Assembly: GCA_947484175.1 (NCBI GenBank)
Contig: CANKOI010000039.1
Coordinates: 1-37,813 of the forward strand
Length of the DNA stretch: 37,813 nt
Direction: 5' to 3'
Source of the DNA: Deltaproteobacteria bacterium
Lineage (GTDB): Bacteria; Myxococcota_A; UBA796; SXON01
The position numbers were made by a program, and so were the translations under genes. The notes beneath the pieces were generated by a model that did not search any database, was not told the origin of the DNA, and saw nothing but the letters and a program-made list of their open reading frames with translations. Positions 24,778 to 36,481 of the stretch are shown here, piece after piece. The number at the start of each line of letters is the position of its first letter. Position 1 is the stretch's first letter.

Positions 24778-24866
24778 GGAGGGGCCAGGGGGAGCTCCGA
24801 GGGGGGGGCGCGGGGAGGGGGGAGGGCGGCGGGGAGCGGGCCGGGGAGGCCGGGAGCAGCGGGGTG
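24778..24866 (+). other. G-rich tract with many runs of three to eight G
   Basis: The plus strand carries at least ten G-runs separated by short loops, between the phoH start and its promoter. The phoH leader RNA would be C-rich, with the G-rich strand as DNA template. It is compatible with a DNA G-quadruplex. Confidence 0.55.
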
Positions 24867-24871
24867 CCCAC

Positions 24872-24900
24872 AATATCTCCCGCGGACGTTGACGCGTCAA
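24872..24900 (-). promoter_or_regulatory. Probable phoH promoter with palindromic -35 region
   Basis: On the minus strand, TTGACG (24900-24895), a 17-bp spacer and GATATT (24877-24872) make a plausible sigma-70 promoter. The -35 box lies in a perfect 12-bp palindrome TTGACGCGTCAA (24889-24900), a possible operator. Confidence 0.5.
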
Positions 24901-24917
24901 GCTAGTGTGATTCGCTC

Positions 24918-25514
24918 TCAGGGCACCTGCACGGTGAACACGGTGTCACCGCCACCCCCGAGGTCGATCGCCCGGCGAGTGTAACGAACGTCGGGAGTGT
25001 CCAAGTTCACGGTGCCGTCGCCCGCTCGGCCACGGCCCAGGTAGACCACGAGCGCGCCTCCGCCGTAGCGGCCGGGGGAGGCGCGCAGCCTCACCTCGTT
25101 CGCACCCCGCTTCAGCCACGCCCCCACATCGATGATCATCTGGGGTTCACCTGAGCGAACGTGGCACACCGACACCCCGTTGAGGAGGAGTTCCACGTTC
25201 TGGCCGTCGCTCCCGTTGTCTTCGGTGGCGAGCCACCAGGTGGCTGCGGGCACCGCGCCCGCGGCGGGAGCGGCGACTGAGAACGGCGTAGGCTGCGGAG
25301 GGGGGCTCGCCGTTACGGCTGGCGTGGCGCCCGCGGCGGCTTGGGCGGCCGGAACGACCGTTACTCGGTACTGCGGGGCGTCGATCCAGACGTTCCCTTG
25401 CTCATCAAACCGCACCGACACCGACTCCATCGTGACGACGGGCGGCACGTCGGCCCGAACCCCGTTGATGTAGATGTCCCCGGCCAGTACGGCGCCGGCG
25501 AGAAGCAGCATCAT
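24918..25514 (-). CDS. Exported protein of unknown function
   Basis: 198 residues. The signal peptide MMLLLAGAVLAG is followed by a conserved-looking block GDIYINGVRADVPPVVTMESVSVRFDEQGNVWID, an Ala/Pro-rich linker (about 55-90), and a beta-sandwich-like C-terminal domain (WWLATEDNG, VELLLNGVSV, DVGAWLKRGANEVRLRA). The last resembles a galactose-binding-like fold. Its ATG overlaps the HU-gene stop (ATGA), making it the final gene of the queA-tgt-sec operon. No function is known to me. Confidence 0.75.
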   Translation of the reverse strand: MMLLLAGAVLAGDIYINGVRADVPPVVTMESVSVRFDEQGNVWIDAPQYRVTVVPAAQAAAGATPAVTASPPPQPTPFSVAAPAAGAVPAATWWLATEDNGSDGQNVELLLNGVSVCHVRSGEPQMIIDVGAWLKRGANEVRLRASPGRYGGGALVVYLGRGRAGDGTVNLDTPDVRYTRRAIDLGGGGDTVFTVQVP

Positions 25515-25792
25515 TCCTCGCCTTCGAGGCGCAGCTTCAGCTCCTTCCCCACTCGAAACACGGGCAGGACTTTCGGGGCCACCACGATGGCTGCGCCGGT
25601 GCGGGGATTCCGGCCTTCGTACCCTTGGTACTGTTTGGCAGCGAAACTTCCGAAGCCGCGAATCTCCACCCGTGCGCCCGACTGCAACGAGCGAGAGATG
25701 CCGCTGAAGAAGCCATCCACCACGGCCTCAGCCACCTGCCGCGACACCGAATGCCGGTGCGCCAGTGCATCCACGAGCTCGCTCCTCGTCAT
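25511..25792 (-). CDS. HU/IHF family DNA-binding protein
   Basis: 93 residues, full family length. Helix-turn start (MTRSELVDALAHRHSVSRQVAEAVVDGFF), the dimer-core motif VEIRGFGSFAAK, and the DNA-intercalating beta-arm GRNPRTGAAIVVAPKVLPVFRVGKELK, with the Pro that kinks DNA. HU/IHF proteins bend and compact DNA. It overlaps secF and the next gene by 4 bases on each side, so it is made as part of the secretion operon. HU versus IHF cannot be decided with confidence. Confidence 0.93.
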   Translation of the reverse strand: MTRSELVDALAHRHSVSRQVAEAVVDGFFSGISRSLQSGARVEIRGFGSFAAKQYQGYEGRNPRTGAAIVVAPKVLPVFRVGKELKLRLEGEE

Positions 25793-26982
25793 TGCGGCCG
25801 CTCTGGCCGGACGGCTTCTGCCTCGTCGGCCGGCGGGGCCGCGTCGAACCCGAACAGCTTCCGTATCTGGGGTTCGTAGTTGCGGAGGGTGAGGGTGATG
25901 GGCGCGGCCACGTAGACTGACGAGTACGTGCCCACGACGATTCCGATCAACATCACCATGGCGAACTGCTTGAGCACCTCTCCGCCGATGAACAGGAAGG
26001 GAATCATGGCCAGACTGGTGGCCCCGGCCGTCATGATCGTACGCGACAGGGTCTGGTTGATGCTGTCGTTGATCAACACGCCGAAGTCCTTCTTCCGGTA
26101 CCGTTCCACGTTCTCACGGATTCGATCGTACACGATGATGGTGTCGTTGAGCGAGTACCCGGAGATGGTGAGGAGCGCGCTGAGCGTGGAGAGGCCGAAC
26201 TCTTGCCGGAAGATGACCAGGATGCCGCACGTGAACAGCACGTCGTGAACCAGGCAGAGGGTGGCGCCGGGCGCGAAGCTCAAGTCGAATCGGAGCGCCA
26301 CGTAGATCAGGTGAAGGATCGTGCTGACGATCAACGCGGTGAGGCCGGCCGTTCGCAGGCTGCTGCCCACCTTCGGACCCACGCTCTCGGCGCGGTCGAT
26401 GGTCAGCTGGTTGTCGGGCATCGCCCGTTCGAGAGCCGCTTTCACCGACTCCGAAACGCCGGGGAGCCGCACGTAGGCGGAGTTTTCGTCGGTGCCGCCC
26501 TGCACGGACACCCCTTCGATCGCGCTCAGTTCGCGGGCGATGAGCTCCGGCGCAACGGGTGGCCCCGAGTAGGCGAGCGAAACGCGCGCTCCCACCTCGT
26601 TCTCCACCTCGAAGGACTGAATCCAGTCCTTGCCGTGGGCGGCCTCGAGGGCGGTGCGAACGGCGTCCAGATCGGTCTGCTTCGCTGCCGTGTCTCCCTG
26701 CATCCGCAGCGCGAACTGGTTGGCCGCGGGGTCGCCCACCTGCGCAATCGCATCCTCGCCAACGCCTACGGCCTCTAAGGACTCGCGGACGTCGGCGATC
26801 GCTACGGGCTTGGCAAAGTGCAGCTCGATCTCGGTTCCACCCGTGAAGTCGATGCTCCAATTCGGGCCCACGAAGATGAACAGCAGGAGTGACGCGGTGG
26901 ACGTGAAGAGCGAGACGTACGCCCAGAAGTGCCGCTTGGCGACGAAGTCGTAGTAGAACGTTTTGGGGAGGAAATCGAACAT
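25789..26982 (-). CDS. secF: Protein translocase subunit SecF
   Basis: 397 residues from ATG 26982, which overlaps the secD stop by one base. SecF is a six-helix membrane protein that works with SecD, using proton motive force to help release exported proteins on the periplasmic side. Visible features: the D1 motif IDFTGGTEIEL, VGPKVGSSLRTAGL, and the signature ITL-type helix with ISGYSLNDTIIVYDRIREN, plus SRTIMTAGATSLAMIPFLFIGG. A periplasmic P1-like domain occupies about 50-190. The C-terminal 30 residues form a charged cytoplasmic tail. Confidence 0.96.
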   Translation of the reverse strand: MFDFLPKTFYYDFVAKRHFWAYVSLFTSTASLLLFIFVGPNWSIDFTGGTEIELHFAKPVAIADVRESLEAVGVGEDAIAQVGDPAANQFALRMQGDTAAKQTDLDAVRTALEAAHGKDWIQSFEVENEVGARVSLAYSGPPVAPELIARELSAIEGVSVQGGTDENSAYVRLPGVSESVKAALERAMPDNQLTIDRAESVGPKVGSSLRTAGLTALIVSTILHLIYVALRFDLSFAPGATLCLVHDVLFTCGILVIFRQEFGLSTLSALLTISGYSLNDTIIVYDRIRENVERYRKKDFGVLINDSINQTLSRTIMTAGATSLAMIPFLFIGGEVLKQFAMVMLIGIVVGTYSSVYVAAPITLTLRNYEPQIRKLFGFDAAPPADEAEAVRPERPQ

Positions 26983-28741
26983 CAGATGCTCACCGATTGG
27001 CGGCTGCGAGTGGTGAACATCAGCTCCATCAGCGTGCGCGAGACAAAGAGCCCCGTGAACACCGTGGTGAAGATGCCCAGACCGAGGGTGACGGCGAAGC
27101 CCTTCAGCGGACCGGTGCCGTAGCTGTAGAGGACGACCGCAGCGAGCAGTGTGCACACATTCGCATCGATGACGGCGACGCCAGCGCGGTCGAAGCCGGC
27201 CTCGATGGCTGCTGCGGCGGGCTTTCCATTTCGCAGCTCGTCCCGGATTCGCTCGAACACGATGATGTTCGCGTCGACCGCCATGCCGATGGTAAGCGCG
27301 ATCCCGCAGATGCCGGGAAGCGTGAGTGTCGCGTTCACCGCCACGAGGAGGGCTACGCAGAGCACGGCGTTCAGCGCGAGGGAGACGTCGGCGAGGATGC
27401 CGCTGACCCGGTAGTAGGCCGCAGCGAGCAGGAAGACGAGGAGGCAGCCCAGCACCGAGGCCAGCGTGCCGTCGTGGATAGCCTTCTCGCCCAGTTGCGG
27501 GCCGATCTGCCGGACTTCTCCGACCGTCACCGGAGCCGGGAGAGCGCCGCTGCGCAGGAACCGTGCGAGGTTGCTGGCGTTGTCGAAGGAGTCCTGCATG
27601 TTGCCGCCGCCCACCGTGATGCTGGCGGTGCCGGAAATCTTCGATTGGATCTCGGGGGCTGAGCGCACTCCGCTGTCGAGCACGATCGCGAGGCGCTTGC
27701 CGATGTTGTTGCCGGTGACATCGCTGAACACCGCGCCGCCGTGGGGCTTGAAATCCAGAGCCACGTAGTACTGGCCGGCCTGCTCATCGAGGCTCGTGTA
27801 GGCGGTGGCGATGTCGTCGCCCGTGAGCAGCACCTCATCGCGGAGCACCAGCGGGTTCACTCGCTGGCTCGGAACGTCGTCGGTGTAATGCCAGAACAGG
27901 CGCTGGCCGGGCTGGAGAACCCCCTGGTCGATGAGCGTCTCGGAGATTTTCAGGTCGTCCTTCGCCTCCTCGGCCGAGAGGGTCGCGATCAGCGTGTCGG
28001 CAGCGAGCTCGGCGGCCTTCTGGTCGGCGCCTTCGTCCACCAGCATGAACTCGAGGCGCGCGGTGGTGCCGAAGCTGGTCTTCGCCTTCTCGATGTCGGT
28101 TTCGCCCGGCAGTTGCACGTTGATGCCCGTTTCGCCCTTGCGGGTGATCGAGGGCTCCTTCACGCCCGAACTGTTGATTCGGCTCTCGATCACTTCGCGC
28201 GCCTGCTCCACGGCCTGCTTGCGGATCTCGTCGGCCCGGGCGTCTCCCATCCGGAACACCATCCAAGGCACCCCGGCCTCGTCTCGGGTGGTCTGGTAGC
28301 TGTACGACTGCAACCGGCCGTCGATCACGCCGCGGACGGCATCGACGGTCACACCCTCGCCTGCGTGCACCAGCATCTGCGGCTCACGACGGTCGCGGCG
28401 CACTTCCACGAGCGCGACACCCTTTTCTTTGGCGGCAGCCTTGAAGGGCTGAATCTCCCGCTGAACGGTGGAGCGAACGGCCTCGTCGACGTCTACGTAC
28501 AACGTGAGGTCGATGCCGCCTTGTAGATCGAGCCCCTTCACGAGGATGTTGCAGGGCAGCCACCCCGTGTACCACTCGGGCTCGGGCGTGTTCGCAGGCT
28601 TCACCTTCACCTTTTCGAGTTCGCAAACCCGGGTGATCTCCGCCTGCACGTCAGGGGGAGCAAACGTGGGCGTGAGCACCCAGAGGCCGGCGAGCAACGA
28701 GCCGACGGTGACAACGAGGCGAACGACCAGTCCCGCTTCCA

Positions 28742-28742
<1 letters not shown>
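26982..28742 (-). CDS. secD: Protein translocase subunit SecD
   Basis: 586 residues, usual length. The N-terminal membrane helix is followed by the signature KGLDLQGGIDLTLYV. A large periplasmic P1 domain spans about 100-400, and five C-terminal helices contain CGIALTIGMAVDANIIVFERIRDEL and GPLKGFAVTLGLGIFTTVFTGLF. It forms the SecDF complex with the following gene. Start and stop each overlap neighbours by one base (yajC and secF), showing tight translational coupling. Confidence 0.97.
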
Positions 28743-31255
<2,513 letters not shown>

Positions 31256-31309
31256 GGGCGGGCGGGCGCCGGTATCTTGGGATAGCAGCCGCCGCCCGAG
31301 GAGCCTGCC

Positions 31310-32395
31310 ATGAGCGAAGTCGCCGACCCCCGCCTGCCCCGCCGCCGCGGAGGGCCGCGTGAGCGAGTGAAGCCCCCGCCTGAGGTGGCGCCGGAGCGCA
31401 GCGAGGCCGAGGTGGCGCCGGTCGCGGTGACGGTCTCGGTTCGCGCCGCGCCGCGCCCCGAGCCCGCGGGGCCCGCTCCGCGGGAAGCCACCGATTTCGA
31501 GGGCCTCCGTGCGATCGGCGAGATGGACCCCGCGGCGGTTCGGGCCGCGATGGAGGCCTTCTCCCAGCCTCGAGGCCACGGCGGCTTCAAGGTGGGGCAG
31601 CGGGTGGTCGGGCGGGTGACCAGCATCGGGGAGCAGGTGGTGTTCTTGGATGTAGGCGGCAAGGCCGACGCTTCGCTCGACCGCCTGGAGCTGGGTGAAG
31701 TGGCGCTCGGCGAGGAGATCGCGGCCTACGTGGCAGGTTTCGAGGGCGAGGTGCGCCTTACGCGCAAGCCCTCCGGGAGCGCCGCTCGCGAGATGTTCGC
31801 GGAGGCGATGGCCGCGGGCGCTCCGGTACAGGGCACGATCGTCACGGCGGCCGACTCCGGCTGGCAGGTGTCGCTCGGCGATGGTGTCCGCGGTTTCTGC
31901 CCGGGCTCCCACACCGGTGAGGAGGACTGTGCCGCAGCCGAACACGGCGGGCGTACGCTCTCGTTCCTGGTGCACGATCTGCGAGGCCGCGACGTCGTCC
32001 TCTCGCGGCGCGCTCTCCTGGAGGCGGAGAACCGCGAACAGGAGTCGGCGCGCTTCGGTGCGGCCGAAGTCAACGCTGTGGTGGTCGGCGTGGTTTCGCG
32101 TCTCGCGGATTTCGGTGCCTTCGTGAAGCTGGCCAACGGTTTGGAAGGCCTCGTCCACATCTCCAACCTGAGCGATCAGCGGGTGAAGCACCCCTCCGAC
32201 GTGGTGAAGGAGGGCGACGAGGTGCGCGTTCGCGTGCTGGCTGTCGATCGAGCCCGCCGCCGGATCGATCTGGGCATGAAGCAGGCGGCCGACGCGCCCG
32301 CCGCCGCTGAGATGACTGCCGCTCCGGGCGGCTCCCGCGCTGGTTTCGGCCTCTTCGCGTCGCTGCTCAAGGACGTGAAGGTCAAGAAAAAGTAG
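31310..32395 (+). CDS. S1 RNA-binding domain protein (three S1 repeats)
   Basis: 361 residues preceded by GAGGAG. The N-terminal about 65 residues are a disordered Pro/Arg/Glu/Val-rich segment. S1 domains are at about 92-155 ([29 protein letters not shown]), 170-235 ([30 protein letters not shown]) and 250-325 ([33 protein letters not shown]). The third is the most canonical. It is shorter than a six-domain ribosomal S1, so it is either a reduced S1 or a separate RNA-binding factor. The basic tail ends KDVKVKKK. It overlaps msrA by one base. Confidence 0.88.
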   Translation: MSEVADPRLPRRRGGPRERVKPPPEVAPERSEAEVAPVAVTVSVRAAPRPEPAGPAPREATDFEGLRAIGEMDPAAVRAAMEAFSQPRGHGGFKVGQRVVGRVTSIGEQVVFLDVGGKADASLDRLELGEVALGEEIAAYVAGFEGEVRLTRKPSGSAAREMFAEAMAAGAPVQGTIVTAADSGWQVSLGDGVRGFCPGSHTGEEDCAAAEHGGRTLSFLVHDLRGRDVVLSRRALLEAENREQESARFGAAEVNAVVVGVVSRLADFGAFVKLANGLEGLVHISNLSDQRVKHPSDVVKEGDEVRVRVLAVDRARRRIDLGMKQAADAPAAAEMTAAPGGSRAGFGLFASLLKDVKVKKK

Positions 32396-33036
32396 TGGGC
32401 AGCTTCGGCCTCCCCACCCCCGAAACGGCGCTGCCGGGCCGCCCGCAACCGGGCTACCGCGTGCCTGAGCGCCATTGGGTCAACGGCAACCGGCTGGCGC
32501 CGCCCTTTCCCGAGGGCACCGCCGTTGCGGTGTTCGGAATGGGTTGTTTCTGGGGAGCCGAACGAAAGTTTTGGTCGCTGCCTGGCGTGTTCGCCACTTC
32601 GGTCGGCTATTCCGCCGGCCTCACGCCGAACCCCAGCTACCGCGAGGTCTGTTCGGGGCGGACGGGGCACAACGAGGCGGTGCGCGTCGTGTTCCACCCC
32701 GAGCGGCTCGCCTACGCAACGCTGCTCCGCACCTTCTGGGAGAGCCACAACCCCACCCAGGGCATGCGCCAGGGCAACGATGTGGGCACGCAGTACCGCT
32801 CGGGCATCTACGTTTTCGACAAGGAGCAGGAGGCCGAGGCGATCGAAAGCCGCTCCGTGTACGGGGAGCGGGTGGCCGCCCGGGGGTTCGGCCCCATCAC
32901 CACGGAGATCGTGGCTGCTGGCGACTACTTCCTCGCGGAGGAGGATCATCAGCAGTACCTGGCCAAAAATCCGGGCGGCTACTGCGGGCTCGGGGGCACC
33001 GGGGTGGCGTGTCCGATCGGGCCAGGCGCGGGCTGA
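32395..33036 (+). CDS. msrA: Peptide-methionine (S)-S-oxide reductase
   Basis: 213 residues from GTG 32395, overlapping the upstream TAG by one base. The catalytic motif GCFWGAE contains Cys51. Other family blocks are [54 protein letters not shown] and [21 protein letters not shown] ending. Resolving Cys are Cys197 and Cys206 near the C-terminus. It repairs S-methionine sulfoxide. The first about 45 residues are an extension, as in E. coli MsrA. It is cytoplasmic, in contrast to the lipoprotein MsrB at 22296. Confidence 0.95.
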   Translation: MGSFGLPTPETALPGRPQPGYRVPERHWVNGNRLAPPFPEGTAVAVFGMGCFWGAERKFWSLPGVFATSVGYSAGLTPNPSYREVCSGRTGHNEAVRVVFHPERLAYATLLRTFWESHNPTQGMRQGNDVGTQYRSGIYVFDKEQEAEAIESRSVYGERVAARGFGPITTEIVAAGDYFLAEEDHQQYLAKNPGGYCGLGGTGVACPIGPGAG

Positions 33037-33045
33037 GCGGAGCGT

Positions 33046-33819
33046 TCACCGCCGCGAGGCCACCTGTTTGAGAACGTCGAACACCGCACGTTTGTGCGCG
33101 GCGTCGCTGCCCTGCTCCGACGGGTGCCAAGTACCGACGGCGTCCGTACCTGCGAGTCGGGTCCACGCGCCGGGCGGGGAGCGGGTCATCGCGCGGGCGA
33201 GGGGCCCGAGCGCGAGGATGACGCGTGGGCGGATCGCCTCGAGCTGAGCGACCGCGGCTTCGGCACAGCTCCCACACGCGCGCGGTTCGAGCGTGAACAC
33301 GTCCGCCGGCTCAACGCCGACCACCCGTACCAGCATGTTCGTGAGCACCGACTGGTCGGCCTCCGCACCGCGGTCATAGAGCAGCGCCATGCCGCTCTCC
33401 AAGCCTCCGGAGGCAGCAATCATCGGCTCCCCGCACCCGGAGCACCGCTCTCCCAGTCGCTCTTGAACGACGCGCAGCCGCTCGGCGGGGCCCGCCACCT
33501 GCGCGGCCCAGCGCCCGAGGAGGCCGCCACCCTGCACGGGTGCGGCGGGGGGTAGCGGCGGGGCGGGCAGCGTGGTGGTCGGCGTTGGTGCGGGCGTGGC
33601 AGGAGCCGTTGCCGCGGGCGCCCTTGGGGGGGGCGCCGGGCGGACTACGGGGGGCGCCGGGCGGGGGGCGGGGAGTACCCTCGGGGCCGCGCGCGCGCTC
33701 GGAACGGCCACCCCCTCGGGTTCGCAAGGAACGTCGGCGGTGCCGAGCAGCCTCGACGCTTCCACAGCTTCGGCTACGTCGGCCGACAGGGTTGCGAGCT
33801 CCTCTCTCAGTTCACGCAT
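33046..33819 (-). CDS. Uracil-DNA glycosylase-like (family 4 type) protein with degenerate active site
   Basis: 257 residues from ATG 33819. A short helix (1-25) and a long Pro/Ala/Thr linker (about 45-95) precede a domain that follows the family 4 glycosylase layout: CSGC (126, 129), a strand GMALLYDRGA where GEAPG is expected, DQSVLTNMLVRVVGVEPADVFTLEPRACGSC (182, 185), EAIRPRVILALGPLARAM, and TWHPSEQG (231-234). The four Cys needed for the [4Fe-4S] cluster and the HPS motif are kept, but the water-activating GEAPG/ED motif is absent. It may be a DNA-binding or regulatory homologue. Confidence 0.7.
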   Translation of the reverse strand: MRELREELATLSADVAEAVEASRLLGTADVPCEPEGVAVPSARAAPRVLPAPRPAPPVVRPAPPPRAPAATAPATPAPTPTTTLPAPPLPPAAPVQGGGLLGRWAAQVAGPAERLRVVQERLGERCSGCGEPMIAASGGLESGMALLYDRGAEADQSVLTNMLVRVVGVEPADVFTLEPRACGSCAEAAVAQLEAIRPRVILALGPLARAMTRSPPGAWTRLAGTDAVGTWHPSEQGSDAAHKRAVFDVLKQVASRR

Positions 33820-33826
33820 CCCGCTG

Positions 33827-33836
33827 TGGTATACCA
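33827..33836. promoter_or_regulatory. Palindromic element between divergent genes, possible shared extended -10
   Basis: TGGTATACCA is a perfect 10-bp palindrome in a 34-base gap. Read on either strand it contains TG-N-TATACC, an extended -10 form, so it could serve both the glycosylase-like and the Maf gene. No clear -35 was found. Confidence 0.35.
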
Positions 33837-33853
33837 GCGCCACGCCGTCTTCA

Positions 33854-34483
33854 ATGGCCAAGCTCGACGCCCCCCTTCGCATTGTGCTTGCCTCCAGCTC
33901 ACCCTGGCGCAAGGCCCTCTGCGAGCAGGTGGGGCTCGCTGTAGATGCGCGGGCCCCGCAATGTGACGAAGCTCGCATCGTCGGCGGGGCACCGGCGGCC
34001 CTCGCACTGGCCCGCGCGCGCGCCAAGGCAGAATCCCTGCGCGTGCCCCATTCCATCGTGATCGGGGCGGATCAGGTCTGCCATCTCGGCGATCGGGTGT
34101 TCCACAAGCCTGCCGACCGCGAGGAGCATCGGTCCCAGCTGCGCGCGCTTCGGGGGCAGACCCACCGGCTCTCCGACGGTGTGGTGATCCTCGCGCCCCA
34201 CGGCCGCGAGGAGTTCGTCGTGCACGCCGACGTCACCCTGCGCGCCGACCTCACGGACCAGGAACTCGACGACTATGTGGACTCGGGAGACGCTCTCGGC
34301 TGCGCGGGTGGGTACCGGGCGGAGGGGCCGGGCGCCTGGCTGGTCGAACGAATCGTGGGCGACGGCTTCACCGTAGTGGGTCTGCCCCTCTACGACGTGT
34401 TAGCGGCCCTACGTCGGCTCGGATGGCAACGGGGAGGTCCCCGACATATTAAGGCGGCGTTCTTGCCGGGATCGACCGAATGA
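33854..34483 (+). CDS. maf: Maf/YceF family nucleotide pyrophosphatase
   Basis: 209 residues from ATG 33854. Maf enzymes hydrolyse non-canonical or modified NTPs. The sequence SSSPWRKALCEQVGL, the acidic APQCDEARI, the catalytic-Asp motif IVIGADQVCHLGDRVFHKP, and the late GCAGGYRAEGPGAWLVERIVGDGFTVVGLPL follow the YceF subfamily (SPWR and DQV rather than SPRR and DTV), whose E. coli member acts on 7-methyl-GTP. Substrate is inferred from that resemblance. It ends in an ATGA overlap with the Hsp70-vWA gene, so expression of the two is coupled. Confidence 0.9.
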   Translation: MAKLDAPLRIVLASSSPWRKALCEQVGLAVDARAPQCDEARIVGGAPAALALARARAKAESLRVPHSIVIGADQVCHLGDRVFHKPADREEHRSQLRALRGQTHRLSDGVVILAPHGREEFVVHADVTLRADLTDQELDDYVDSGDALGCAGGYRAEGPGAWLVERIVGDGFTVVGLPLYDVLAALRRLGWQRGGPRHIKAAFLPGSTE

Positions 34484-36480
34484 CCACACGCGCCGTCGGC
34501 ATCGACCTCGGTACCACCTTTTCGGCGATCGCCCACGTCAACAAGTTTGGCGTGCCGGAAATCCTGCATAACGCCGAAGGGGAGCGCATCACGTCGTCGG
34601 TCGTCCTCTTCGAGAACGACGACATCATCATCGGCACCTACGCCAAGCAGGCCGCCGTCGCCTACCCCGAACAGGTCGTCGAGTTCATCAAACGCCACAT
34701 GGGCGACGACAACTTCTCGTTCGAGTATCGCGGAGAGGCCTACAGCGCCGAGCAACTGTCCGGTTTCATGTTGGCGAAGCTGAAGCACGACGCCGAGCTT
34801 CGGCTCGGTCATGGCGTGGATCAGGCAGTGATCACCGTTCCCGCCTACTTCGGCGACAAGCAGCGGCGTGCCACCATCCGGGCCGGTGAGCTGGCCGGGT
34901 TCAACGTGCTGGCGCTGCTCAACGAGCCAACGGCAGCGGCCTACGCCTATGGCCTCGCCAATCCCGGCGTCGACAAGCGCCTCCTGGTCTTCGATCTCGG
35001 CGGCGGTACGTTCGACGTGAGCATCGTCCGTGTGCGGAACAACGAGATCACCGTCCTGGCCACCACGGGCGACCATCAGCTCGGTGGCAAGGACTGGGAC
35101 GACGCGCTCATCCGCTTCGCGGCCGACCAGTTTCGGGACCGCCACGGCATCGATCCGCTGGACGATCTGGCGGCCTACCACGACCTCCGAAGCAAGTGTA
35201 CGAGCGCCAAGCTCTCGTTGAGCAAGCGCCCCAAGGTGCAGCTGTTCTACGACTTCAAGGGCAAGATCCTCCGCCTCGAGGTGGCGCGCGAGCAGTTTGA
35301 GTCGCTCACGGCGCCGCTACTGGCGCGCTGCGAGGCCCTCACGCGCGACGTGCTGGAAGACGCGAAGCTCTCCGCTGACGACATCGACACCATCGTGCTC
35401 GCGGGTGGCTCCACGCGCATGCCCATGGTCCGGGACATGATTCGCCGCCGCTTCGACAAGGAACCCGCCGTCGACATCAACCCCGACGAGTGCGTGGCCC
35501 TAGGTGCCGCGCTCACGGCAGCGATGGAGTCGAGCCGTATCGCCGGCGAGGCGCCGCCTGTCGACATTCGCACGCACGACGTCACGAGCCACTCCCTCGG
35601 CATGGTGGTGTACCGAGACGGCCAGCTTCGAAATTCACGGATAATCGAGCGAAACAGCCGGATTCCATGCGACCGCACGCGTGACGATTATGTCACCACC
35701 CACGACGGTCAGTCCACGATGGACCTGTGGCTGGTTCAGGGTGAAAACGAAGATCCGCTGGAATGCAGTGTGCTTGGGCACTTCGAGTTCTACGGCATTC
35801 CCACCCGGGCGGCGGGTAAGTCGAGGCTCTCGGTCACCTTCCGCTACAACGCCAACGGAATTGTCGAAGTGGAGGCCATGGACATCGACAGCGGGCAGAC
35901 GCTCGCCCACCGCCTCGCGGCCGGAGCGGTCACGCTCGATGACTTGGCGCGCGACCGTGCTCCGATGGCCGTCGCTCTGGTGATGGACTGTTCCGGCAGC
36001 ATGTACGGGCGCAACATTGAGGAAGCTCGGAAGGCTGCGCTCTCGTTCGTGGAGCGGTCGCTGGGACCGAACCGTTCGGTCGGCGTGGTCGGTTTTCCGG
36101 GTGGCGTGAAGTGCCCGCTGACCAACGATGCGCGGCGCTTGGCTGAGGCCGTGGCGTCGCTCACTCCGATCGGCGGCACGCCGATGGCGGAAGGTCTGCG
36201 GGTGGCGCGCGAGTTGATGAAGTCCCGGGCGGGGGCGCAGCGCGTGTTCGTCCTCCTCACCGACGGCCACCCCGACGATCCCGACGCCGCCGCAGCGGAA
36301 GCCCACCGCATCCGCTCGCAGGGCGGTCGCCTCGTCACCATCGGGGTGGGGCAGCAGGTGCGGCAAGACTTCTTGCGTGCACTCGCCTCGCGCCCGGCCG
36401 ACTTCCACTTCTGCAACGAGTCCGTAGAGCTGCAGGGCACCTTCATCAACCTCGCCACCGAACTGGCGCAGGGAGGCTAG
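34480..36480 (+). CDS. Hsp70 (DnaK-like) protein with C-terminal von Willebrand factor A domain
   Basis: 666 residues. Residues about 6-365 are a complete Hsp70 ATPase: GIDLGTTFSAI, VITVPAYFGDKQRRAT, LNEPTAAAYAYG, VFDLGGGTFDVS (Asp172), LAGGSTRMP. Residues about 368-485 are a beta-type substrate-binding domain that begins VTSHSLGMVVY. Where the alpha-helical lid should be there is a vWA domain (about 497-640) with a complete MIDAS: DCSGS (Asp503, Ser505, Ser507), Thr567 in GGTPM, and Asp595 in LLTDGH. A GrpE-like gene follows after one base and a second Hsp70 after that. The vWA suggests metal-dependent partner binding; the client is unknown. Confidence 0.92.
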   Translation: MTTRAVGIDLGTTFSAIAHVNKFGVPEILHNAEGERITSSVVLFENDDIIIGTYAKQAAVAYPEQVVEFIKRHMGDDNFSFEYRGEAYSAEQLSGFMLAKLKHDAELRLGHGVDQAVITVPAYFGDKQRRATIRAGELAGFNVLALLNEPTAAAYAYGLANPGVDKRLLVFDLGGGTFDVSIVRVRNNEITVLATTGDHQLGGKDWDDALIRFAADQFRDRHGIDPLDDLAAYHDLRSKCTSAKLSLSKRPKVQLFYDFKGKILRLEVAREQFESLTAPLLARCEALTRDVLEDAKLSADDIDTIVLAGGSTRMPMVRDMIRRRFDKEPAVDINPDECVALGAALTAAMESSRIAGEAPPVDIRTHDVTSHSLGMVVYRDGQLRNSRIIERNSRIPCDRTRDDYVTTHDGQSTMDLWLVQGENEDPLECSVLGHFEFYGIPTRAAGKSRLSVTFRYNANGIVEVEAMDIDSGQTLAHRLAAGAVTLDDLARDRAPMAVALVMDCSGSMYGRNIEEARKAALSFVERSLGPNRSVGVVGFPGGVKCPLTNDARRLAEAVASLTPIGGTPMAEGLRVARELMKSRAGAQRVFVLLTDGHPDDPDAAAAEAHRIRSQGGRLVTIGVGQQVRQDFLRALASRPADFHFCNESVELQGTFINLATELAQGG

Positions 36481-36481
36481 C

